Origin: Opitutales bacterium
Lineage (GTDB): Bacteria > Verrucomicrobiota > Verrucomicrobiia > Opitutales > Intestinicryptomonadaceae
Assembly: GCA_017526045.1 (NCBI GenBank)
Contig: JAFXRX010000169.1
Span: 1-5,995 of the forward strand
Direction: 5' to 3'
DNA length: 5,995 bases
Shown: piece by piece, positions 1-5,187 of the stretch
Layout: every line of letters begins with the position of its first letter
Position numbering within the stretch: position 1 is the stretch's first letter
Program-made: the position numbers and the translations under genes
Notes under the pieces: generated by a model
Databases searched by the model: none
The model's input: the letters and a program-made list of their open reading frames with translations, nothing else
What the model was told of the DNA's origin: nothing

Positions 1-1147
1 GAATTACGGCTTCCTGGGCAAATTCGACTGGGCGGTTGTGGAAGCCGCCGACGTCTCCGACGACGGCGAAATTCTGCTGACAACCTCCGTGGGCATCTCC
101 CCCACGGGCTTGAAGCTCGCCGACAAAATCTTAATCGAGCTTAACGAATACCACTCGCAGGCTTTGCGCGGCATGCACGACATCTACGAAACCGCCAACC
201 CGCCCTATCGCCGCGAAATCCCCATTTACACCTGCTCCGACCGCTGCGGCCGCGAAACGGTGAAAGTCGACCCCGCTAAAATCGTGGGCATCGTAAAAAC
301 AAACCGCCCCGACGAAGTCGGCGGCTTCAAGGCTGCGGACGCAATCACGACAAAAGTCGGCGAAAACGTCGCAAACTTCCTCGCCTCTGAAATGAAGGCA
401 GGGCGCATCCCCGCGGAATTTTTGCCCATTCAAAGCGGCGTCGGCAACATCGCAAACGCGGTCTTGGGCGCGATGGGCTCCAACCCCGACATCCCGCAGT
501 TCTCGATGTTCAGCGAAGTTTTGCAGGACTCGGTCATCGACATGCTCGCAAACGGCCACATGAAATTTGCAAGCGCGACTTCCCTAACGGTAACCTCCCC
601 CAAGCTCAAGGAAATTTACGACAACATCAAATTCTTCCACGATAAAATCGTGCTGCGCCCGCAGGAAATTTCCAACAACCCCGAGCTCGTCCGCAGGCTA
701 GGCATCATCTCGATAAACACCGCCATTGAAGTCGACCTCTTCGGCAACGTAAATTCCTCGCACATCATGGGCAAGAATTTGATGAACGGCATCGGCGGCT
801 CGGGCGACTTCACCAGAAGCGCGTACATTTCAATCTTCACGACCCCCGCTGTCGCGAAGGGCGGCGCGATTTCCGCGTTCGTCCCGCTCGTCTCGCACGC
901 CGACCACAGCGAGCACTCGGTAAACGTCGTCATTTCCGAATACGGCGTCGCCGACTTGCGCTGCAAGACGCCGATGCAGAGGGCGGAGCTCATCATCGAA
1001 AACTGCGCCGCGCCCGAATACCGCGACCTGCTGCGCGCATACCTTGCGAGCGTTTCGAAGGGGCACACCCCGCAGACGCTCTCAAAGGCGTTTGCAATGC
1101 ACGAGGCTTTCGTAAACGAAGGCGACATGCACAAGGCTGTTTTCTAA
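1..1147 (+). CDS. Acetyl-CoA hydrolase / succinate CoA-transferase family enzyme, 5'-truncated
   Basis: The reading frame is already open at base 2 and runs to TAA at 1145-1147, giving about 381 visible residues; family members usually have about 500, so roughly the first 120 lie outside the window. The family exchanges CoA between acyl-CoA and a carboxylic acid (acetate/succinate type) in the cytoplasm through a glutamyl-CoA intermediate. Visible hallmarks are the stretch MFSEVLQD with the likely catalytic Glu at bases 515-517, the CoA-site-like segment SGVGNIANAV (about 428-457), the glycine motif GIGGSGDF (788-811), and EYGVADLR near 938-961, all typical of the succinyl-CoA:acetate CoA-transferase/Ach1 group. 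This suggests a role in acetate or propionate fermentation, but the exact substrate pair (succinate, propionate, butyrate, or plain hydrolysis) cannot be read from the fragment. Codons are strongly C-ending. The next gene starts 13 bp downstream, so co-transcription is likely. No promoter is visible. Confidence 0.9.
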   Translation, partial: NYGFLGKFDWAVVEAADVSDDGEILLTTSVGISPTGLKLADKILIELNEYHSQALRGMHDIYETANPPYRREIPIYTCSDRCGRETVKVDPAKIVGIVKTNRPDEVGGFKAADAITTKVGENVANFLASEMKAGRIPAEFLPIQSGVGNIANAVLGAMGSNPDIPQFSMFSEVLQDSVIDMLANGHMKFASATSLTVTSPKLKEIYDNIKFFHDKIVLRPQEISNNPELVRRLGIISINTAIEVDLFGNVNSSHIMGKNLMNGIGGSGDFTRSAYISIFTTPAVAKGGAISAFVPLVSHADHSEHSVNVVISEYGVADLRCKTPMQRAELIIENCAAPEYRDLLRAYLASVSKGHTPQTLSKAFAMHEAFVNEGDMHKAVF

Positions 1148-1160
1148 CGGAAAAACAATT

Positions 1161-2144
1161 ATGGCAAGGAAGCTCTTTTTCGGTTTTGTGATTTTCGCCG
1201 CGGCGCAGTTTTGCCTCGCGGGGGAAAACCCCATGCCAAAAAAGAGCATTCTTTTTATGTCGAACTCCGCGGAGACGATGTCGCAAAACGCCGTGATAAA
1301 CGGCGCGCGCGACGCCGCAAAAGACCTCGGAGTCCGCTACAACGCGGACATATCGATTGTCAACATAACGCCGACCTCGCAAAACGGCCTCTCGGGCAAA
1401 AAGCAGGCGGAAATCCTAAAAGAAAACTCCGCAAGCGGGGACGCAATCGGCGCAATCGTCGTGCCGTGCCTTTCCGAAATCGCGGCGGCGCAGGCGGCAG
1501 TAAAAGATTTCGCAAAAGAAAAGCCCGTAGCCCTCATCGAAACCGACCTGCCCGCAAGCGGACGCACATTCTTCGTAAAAAGCGACGAAGCCAAGCTTGT
1601 CAAAGACGTGTTTGACGAAATCAACCCGCACCTGGGCAAAAACAATTTCAAGCTAATCGCCGTCTATTCGGGCAGCGACGAGGCCTTCAAAACGCAGCCG
1701 CCCGAACCCAAAAACGCCGCGGAAAAAGCCATGCTCGAAGCCCTGCGCGGCAAGCCCTGCGTCGTCTACGCCTCGTCCGCATACTTTTCGAGCTTCTCCG
1801 AAAAATTCGAGAGCGAAATCGAGGCTCTGGACAACTACGGAATTCTGTTTTTGGACGCGAACCCGCTCATAAATTCGGCAAAAATCAAGCCCGACTCCGA
1901 CAGAAACTTCATAATAGTGATGTCGCTTAGGCCGCATTTAAGCCAGTATCTGCGCTCAAAAACAATCTCGATGTGCGCGGGCAACGACTATTACGGCTAC
2001 GGCTATCTTTGCGCCGTTGCCATTGCCGAAAAATATTTCGAGGGCAAAAGCCCCAAAGCCGAAACGCGCGTATTGCAGCCCATAAAATACAAAGTCTACC
2101 AGACTGAGGATTTCGACAAGAATTGGGATTCGGTTTTCAAATGA
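1161..2144 (+). CDS. Exported periplasmic-binding-protein-like (sugar-type) solute receptor
   Basis: This 327-residue protein starts with a signal peptide (Arg-Lys at 3-4, hydrophobic 5-20), with probable signal peptidase I cleavage after CLA at residue 20. A Cys at 18 is present, but AQFC does not fit a normal lipobox, so a lipoprotein is less likely. The mature part opens with a beta strand (KKSILFMSNS, 27-36) followed by a helix NGARDAAKDLG (47-57) and GAIVVPC (97-103), the first-strand/helix pattern of type I periplasmic binding proteins (Peripla_BP_4/LacI-like fold). Near the C-terminus GYGYLCAVAIAEKYFEGKSP (279-298) matches the late helix of sugar-binding members. Length suits the family. 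The ATG follows the CoA-transferase stop by 13 bp, suggesting one operon, but no ABC permease or ATPase gene lies next to it, so the ligand and transport partner are unknown. It could also be a sensory receptor. The fold call is fairly safe; the ligand is not assignable. Confidence 0.75.
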   Translation: MARKLFFGFVIFAAAQFCLAGENPMPKKSILFMSNSAETMSQNAVINGARDAAKDLGVRYNADISIVNITPTSQNGLSGKKQAEILKENSASGDAIGAIVVPCLSEIAAAQAAVKDFAKEKPVALIETDLPASGRTFFVKSDEAKLVKDVFDEINPHLGKNNFKLIAVYSGSDEAFKTQPPEPKNAAEKAMLEALRGKPCVVYASSAYFSSFSEKFESEIEALDNYGILFLDANPLINSAKIKPDSDRNFIIVMSLRPHLSQYLRSKTISMCAGNDYYGYGYLCAVAIAEKYFEGKSPKAETRVLQPIKYKVYQTEDFDKNWDSVFK

Positions 2145-2168
2145 GAAAAAATGCGGCAAAAAAATGTG

Positions 2169-2196
2169 TTGCTTTTTGAAATCGGAATGCCATAGT
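2169..2196 (+). promoter_or_regulatory. Weak candidate sigma-70 promoter for rpmG
   Basis: TTGCTT (2169-2174), a 16-base spacer and CATAGT (2191-2196) give a poor-to-fair match to -35/-10 consensus. It is offered only because no terminator or other promoter is evident in the 84-bp gap between the binding-protein gene and rpmG. Read-through from upstream is equally possible. Confidence 0.2.
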
Positions 2197-2204
2197 TGCA
2201 TGCT

Positions 2205-2220
2205 TTAACAATTTAACAAT
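2205..2220 (+). repeat. Perfect 8-bp tandem repeat in the rpmG leader
   Basis: TTAACAAT occurs twice head to tail (2205-2212 and 2213-2220), ending 8 bases before the rpmG start codon. It sits where a ribosome binding site would be expected but has no purine-rich Shine-Dalgarno core. The word AACAATTTAACA inside it (2207-2218) recurs exactly in the prfA leader at 5160-5171. Function is unknown; an AT-rich unstructured ribosome-loading region is one possibility. Confidence 0.6.
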
Positions 2221-2228
2221 CCAAGATT

Positions 2229-2399
2229 ATGCCAAGAGAAACAGTTATTTTAGAATGCACAGAAGCCCGCAAAGAAGGCAAGTCGCCTTCGCGCTACTTA
2301 ACTTCGCGCAACCCGCGCAAGCAGCTTGAAAAGGTTGAAAAAATGAAGTACAACCCCGCCCTCAAGCGCCGCACTTTGCATCGAGAGATCAAGAAGTAA
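2229..2399 (+). CDS. rpmG: 50S ribosomal protein bL33 (zinc ribbon degraded)
   Basis: A 56-residue, very basic protein beginning MPRETVILECTEARKEGK and ending RRTLHREIKK. The conserved bL33 landmarks are VILECTE near the start, the SRYLTSRNPR strand region (residues 21-30), KMKYNP (38-43) and the terminal TLHREIK. bL33 is a small large-subunit protein near the ribosomal E site. In zinc-binding forms two CxxC pairs hold a metal; here only Cys10 of the first pair survives (position 13 is Ala) and the second pair reads Asn-Pro-Ala-Leu, so this is a metal-free (C-minus) type. Length is normal (about 50-56). The ATG at 2229 is the only sensible start since it gives the complete conserved N-terminus; it has no Shine-Dalgarno sequence. 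It stands alone between a binding-protein gene and a large palindrome, not next to other ribosomal-protein genes such as rpmB. Confidence 0.93.
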   Translation: MPRETVILECTEARKEGKSPSRYLTSRNPRKQLEKVEKMKYNPALKRRTLHREIKK

Positions 2400-2407
2400 T
2401 TGGGGAC

Positions 2408-2552
2408 GTTAGCTGTGCAAAAGCGTTATAGCTTTGCATAACTGCGTGAAAAATAAAGCCTGCTCGGTCAAGTACGACTTTGTACACTCCGCTCGCAGGC
2501 TTTATTTTTGTCCTCGTTATACTTTGCTCTAACGCTTTTGCCCTGCGCTAAC
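2408..2552. repeat. Nested 145-bp imperfect palindrome (possible dispersed extragenic element)
   Basis: The outer arms 2408-2442 and 2516-2552 are inverted copies of each other: 28 of 35 aligned positions match, with one 2-base gap, starting with GTTAGC/GCTAAC at the tips and sharing the 12-mer GCAAAAGCGTTA. Inside them lies a perfect 15-bp inverted repeat (2449-2463 and 2495-2509) around a 31-base loop that itself contains two GTAC words. The left arm can also fold alone (GCAAAAGC with GCTTTGC, 2417-2437). The whole unit could extrude as a long hairpin or cruciform. It has no convincing coding potential and no obvious target-site duplication. It might be a REP/MITE-like repeat or a structured transcript end; copy number elsewhere in the genome would decide. 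Confidence 0.7.
2449..2509. terminator. Probable bidirectional intrinsic terminator downstream of rpmG
   Basis: AAAAATAAAGCCTGC (2449-2463) is the exact reverse complement of 2495-2509, giving a 15-bp stem with a GC-rich inner part and an A-tract/T-tract outer part. On the + strand it ends in TTTATTTTT, and the mirrored A-rich side provides the same on the - strand. The 31-base loop is longer than usual for an intrinsic terminator, which lowers certainty. Its place 50 bp after the rpmG stop fits a terminator role. Confidence 0.55.
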
Positions 2553-2627
2553 TACAAAATGTCGAGAGGGGGAAAATGTTTTTTTGCCTGCCCGCGACAG
2601 TTTTTTTATAAAGAATTTAAAAACTAC

Positions 2628-2655
2628 TTGACAGATAAAAATTTTCCGCTAGGAT
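2628..2655 (+). promoter_or_regulatory. Sigma-70-like promoter of the PEP-CTERM gene
   Basis: A perfect -35 box TTGACA (2628-2633) is followed after 16 bases by TAGGAT (2650-2655), which matches four of six -10 positions. Transcription would begin near 2662, leaving a leader of about 20 bases before the ATG at 2683. That leader is A-rich and has no Shine-Dalgarno sequence. AT-rich DNA (2600-2645) surrounds the -35 box, as is usual for strong promoters. Confidence 0.6.
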
Positions 2656-2682
2656 TTCCGCAAATTTAAAAAAATATCAGCC

Positions 2683-3969
2683 ATGAAAAAACTATCCTAT
2701 CTTATTATATCCTCAATAATCGCCTCTCCGCTTGCGTTTGCGGCAAACTGGGAATATGATCCCGACCTGCCCGACGAAAACACAAAAGAAGAGCTGATCC
2801 TGACTAACACAAACTACTCCATCGACACAACCGGCGGAGTGTTGACGGTTACAGGCAATCTGGACGCTAACTCAACAAGACTTTCCATAACAGGCGAAAA
2901 TAATTTGGTTGTCGGCGGCAGGCTGCAGACATTGTATAACAGAACAACGCTTGACAATGCAAATTTGAATGTTACAGGCGACATCAATACAATGTACGGC
3001 AACGGCGAAATTTTCGTTACGGGAACATCGTCGCAAAACGGCTCGGGCAAATGGATTTTCCAATCCGGCGGCAAGCTTACTTTGGACGAAAACGCAACTT
3101 TAAACGCCGGCAATCGGCTTGACATGTACTTTAACGCGTCCGTAAACATGGGCGCAAACTCCACGCTCAACGTGTCCGCGTTCCAAATTTTGTACGAAAA
3201 TGAAACAGGCTTTTCGTTCACAATGGGCGACGGCGCCACAATCAACGCAAGCGGCCAAACCATTAAGGTAAAGAATTTTACGCTCGGCAACAACAACACA
3301 ATCAACGCGAACCTAAATATCTTAAATACGTTTGAAGTCGGCCAGGGCACGACAATCAACGGCAACCTACAAGCAAACGACCTTATAATAAACAAGGGCG
3401 CAAGCATCAGCGGCAGCATAAACTATGCAAATTCGCTTACCGTAAACAGCGGCGCGTCCGTAAAGCTTGCAGACTACTTCCATTTGAAGAATACAATAAC
3501 GCTTAATAACGCCGGCACAAAGGCGATTTATAGCGGTGTCGAATTCTGGCTTGACGCCGATTCAACGCTGAATATCCACTTGGGCAACAACTCTCTTGCC
3601 GCAGTGGGCAACCGCGAAAACGCCCTTGTTTACACGCTGTACGGCAAGGCGGGCGACGGTCAGACTGGCGCAAACGCGGCAATCAACGTATATTTGAGCG
3701 ACTTTGTTTTGGGCGAAGACTTTGTTGTGGGCGACACATACAAAATCGCTCTTATTTGCTCGCGCTACGCGGGCGTCTCGGGCTGGGAAAGCATTTTCAA
3801 CTTGGTTGACGACTCTGCGGTTGCGGACTTTGTTGACGGCAGCCTCGTTCACGAAAGCAACACATGGTGGGTAACAGTTCAGGGCGTAGCAGTTCCCGAA
3901 CCCGCCACTTATGCGGCAATCTTCGGCGCGCTCGCCCTCGCCTTTGCGGCGTACCGCAGGCGCAAGTAG
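2683..3969 (+). CDS. PEP-CTERM sorted, Asn-rich beta-helix-like surface protein
   Basis: A 428-residue exported protein. A signal peptide (KK at 2-3, hydrophobic 5-20, cleavage likely after AFA at 20) is followed by a long Asn/Thr/Gly-rich region (about 40-310) with repeated strands such as ATLNAG, STLNVS, ATINAS, NTINAN and TTINGN at about 18-25 residue spacing, as in a right-handed beta-helix passenger. A less repetitive domain (about 310-400) contains several Trp residues. The tail is a PEP-CTERM signal: VPEP (404-407), a hydrophobic helix (about 409-423) and terminal RRRK. In known systems this tail is processed by an exosortase and the protein is sent to the envelope or extracellular matrix; no exosortase gene is in the window. 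Base composition is more AT-rich and codons less C-biased than in the neighbours. The gene has its own promoter and terminator, so it is a single-gene unit. The biological role (adhesion, matrix, S-layer-like) is inference; no enzyme motif is seen. Confidence 0.87.
   Translation: MKKLSYLIISSIIASPLAFAANWEYDPDLPDENTKEELILTNTNYSIDTTGGVLTVTGNLDANSTRLSITGENNLVVGGRLQTLYNRTTLDNANLNVTGDINTMYGNGEIFVTGTSSQNGSGKWIFQSGGKLTLDENATLNAGNRLDMYFNASVNMGANSTLNVSAFQILYENETGFSFTMGDGATINASGQTIKVKNFTLGNNNTINANLNILNTFEVGQGTTINGNLQANDLIINKGASISGSINYANSLTVNSGASVKLADYFHLKNTITLNNAGTKAIYSGVEFWLDADSTLNIHLGNNSLAAVGNRENALVYTLYGKAGDGQTGANAAINVYLSDFVLGEDFVVGDTYKIALICSRYAGVSGWESIFNLVDDSAVADFVDGSLVHESNTWWVTVQGVAVPEPATYAAIFGALALAFAAYRRRK
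3238..3361 (+). repeat. In-frame repeats encoding beta-helix rungs
   Basis: The 10-mer ACAATCAACG occurs three times in the same frame at 3238-3247, 3298-3307 and 3352-3361, spaced 60 and 54 bases (20 and 18 residues). Each encodes Thr-Ile-Asn plus a small residue. The spacing fits single rungs of a beta-helix and suggests growth by internal duplication, though the sequence between the copies has diverged. Confidence 0.5.
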
Positions 3970-3992
3970 CATAAGAATTGAATTTCAGCACT

Positions 3993-4029
3993 CGGCGCGA
4001 AACAAAAATTTCGCGCCGTTTTTATTTTT
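3993..4029 (+). terminator. Strong intrinsic terminator after the PEP-CTERM gene
   Basis: A perfect 10-bp stem, CGGCGCGAAA (3993-4002) with TTTCGCGCCG (4009-4018), closes a 6-base loop and is followed directly by a T-rich tract (4019-4029, broken by one A). It starts 24 bases after the TAG stop and separates the surface-protein unit from the HAD gene. Confidence 0.9.
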
Positions 4030-4032
4030 ATG

Positions 4033-4060
4033 TTGGCGAAAAAATTTTTTTTGCTAAAAA
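4033..4060 (+). promoter_or_regulatory. Weak candidate promoter for the HAD gene
   Basis: TTGGCG (4033-4038), a 16-base spacer and TAAAAA (4055-4060) each match four of six consensus positions. Because a strong terminator ends just upstream, the HAD gene needs a promoter within about 50 bp, and this is the best candidate seen. Low-complexity AT sequence makes chance matches likely. Confidence 0.25.
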
Positions 4061-4079
4061 AATAATTGATTAAAAAATT

Positions 4080-5132
4080 ATGAAAGAGCAAAGCCAAGAT
4101 TCGCTGCGCAACAAGCACATCATAGCCTGCGTTTGGGACTTCGACAAAACGCTAATCCCAAGCTATATGCAGCGCCCGATTTTCGAGGAGTACGGCGTCG
4201 ACGAAAACTCGTTCTGGAACGAAGTCAACCTCCTGCCCTCGCTCTACGCAAAAAAGGGAATTCGCGTATCGCCCGAAACCGTCTATCTAAACCACCTTTT
4301 AAGCTTCGTTAAGGCGGGCGAAATGCGCGGGCTTAGCAACGCAAAGCTCCGCGAGCTCGGCGCAAGAATCGAATTTTGCCCCGGTATTTTAGACTTTTTA
4401 GACGAGCTCAGAAAAATCCCCCTCTCCGACGAAAAATTCCGCAAGCTCGACATAAAGCTCGAGCACTACATCATAAGCACAGGCCTTGCCGAGATGATCA
4501 AGGGCAGCCGCGCCGCGCAAAAAGTCGACGGGATTTTCGCCTGCGAATTTATCGAGGAGCCCTTCCCCCCGAACTTTTCAAAGCAGCCTGAATTCGACTT
4601 AAATTCGCTCTCGACGCAGATAAACCAAATCGGCGCGATTGTCGACAACACCATAAAAACGCGCTTCATTTTTGAAATCAACAAGGGTGTAAACATCAAT
4701 TCCAACATCGACGTCAACGCCCAGATGTCGCCGCAGGACAGGCGAATTCCGATAAGGAATATGATTTACGTCGCCGACGGGCCAAGCGACGTTCCCGTAT
4801 TTTCCGTCGTGCGCAGCGGCGGCGGCAAGACCTTCGCAGTTTACAGCCCCGAAAGCGACGCGGAATTTGAGCAAAACGACATGCTGCTGCAAAACGGCAG
4901 GATAGACTCCTACGGCCCCGCCGACTACACGAAGTCGAGCCCCACCCACACTTGGCTTAAAATGCATGTGCGCAAAATCTGCGAAAGAATAGCCTCCGAA
5001 AACGACTCGATTATCCAAAGCCGAATAGGCGGCGTTCCAAAGCACATCCGCAAGGAAAGCGGCATGCGCCTCCCCCGCTTCGTCGACTCCTCCAAAAAAG
5101 CCGACGACAATCTCCCGCTCGACTTGAAGTAG
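4080..5132 (+). CDS. HAD-superfamily phosphatase-like protein
   Basis: A 350-residue protein, probably cytoplasmic (no signal peptide or membrane segment seen). HAD motif I is WDFDKTLIPS, with the nucleophile Asp20 and acid/base Asp22; motif II is HYIISTGL (Ser133 or Thr134); the motif III Lys is probably Lys194 or Lys202; motif IV is YVADGPSDVP with Asp233 and Asp237 for Mg2+. All the catalytic residues needed for a phosphohydrolase are therefore present. The motif I-II gap of about 110 residues suggests a helical cap as in phosphoserine-phosphatase-like HADs. Between motif II and IV lies an extended stretch (about 155-225) with an Asn-rich segment (NKGVNINSNIDVN). The C-terminal about 110 residues after motif IV exceed the usual HAD core, so the protein is longer than a simple 220-residue phosphatase. 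The substrate cannot be named. The start at 4080 is preferred because it precedes motif I by a normal distance; it lacks a Shine-Dalgarno sequence. prfA follows after 55 bp without a terminator. Confidence 0.82.
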   Translation: MKEQSQDSLRNKHIIACVWDFDKTLIPSYMQRPIFEEYGVDENSFWNEVNLLPSLYAKKGIRVSPETVYLNHLLSFVKAGEMRGLSNAKLRELGARIEFCPGILDFLDELRKIPLSDEKFRKLDIKLEHYIISTGLAEMIKGSRAAQKVDGIFACEFIEEPFPPNFSKQPEFDLNSLSTQINQIGAIVDNTIKTRFIFEINKGVNINSNIDVNAQMSPQDRRIPIRNMIYVADGPSDVPVFSVVRSGGGKTFAVYSPESDAEFEQNDMLLQNGRIDSYGPADYTKSSPTHTWLKMHVRKICERIASENDSIIQSRIGGVPKHIRKESGMRLPRFVDSSKKADDNLPLDLK

Positions 5133-5153
5133 CCCCCGCTCAGCCCGCATATT

Positions 5154-5182
5154 TTCACGAACAATTTAACACACACTAAAAT
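5154..5182 (+). promoter_or_regulatory. Candidate promoter for prfA with a very short leader
   Basis: TTCACG (5154-5159), a 17-base spacer and TAAAAT (5177-5182) match four and five of six consensus positions. Transcription would begin around 5188-5190, at or next to the prfA ATG, so such a transcript would be leaderless or nearly so. Read-through from the HAD gene is an alternative source of prfA mRNA. Confidence 0.3.
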
Positions 5183-5187
5183 TATTT

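Noticed and set aside
616..1134. Long open frame on the - strand inside the CoA-transferase gene
   Set aside because: It mirrors a GC-rich, C-ending coding frame on the + strand, has no recognisable domain, and the + strand product is a clear conserved family.
2561..2607. Possible second hairpin (GTCG...CGAC) followed by seven Ts
   Set aside because: Only the outer 4 bp pair well; the inner G-rich and C-rich parts pair with several mismatches, so it is not convincing as a terminator.
2559..2669. 36-residue open frame (MSRGGKCFF...) before the PEP-CTERM gene
   Set aside because: It runs through the TTGACA/TAGGAT promoter, is translated from an AT-rich intergenic stretch, and has no family resemblance or ribosome site.
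2400..2682. tRNA, small RNA or riboswitch in the longest intergenic gap
   Set aside because: No cloverleaf, T-loop GTTCGAATC-like segment or known riboswitch core is visible; the palindrome and promoter account for the recognisable structure.
2814..3419. 201-codon open frame on the - strand inside the PEP-CTERM gene
   Set aside because: The predicted protein is a low-complexity shadow of the Asn/Thr-rich + strand repeats, without domain signatures or a credible start context.
4599..5150. 183-codon open frame on the - strand inside the HAD gene
   Set aside because: Val/Ala/Asp-rich composition is typical of the antisense of this codon usage; HAD motifs on the + strand explain the region.
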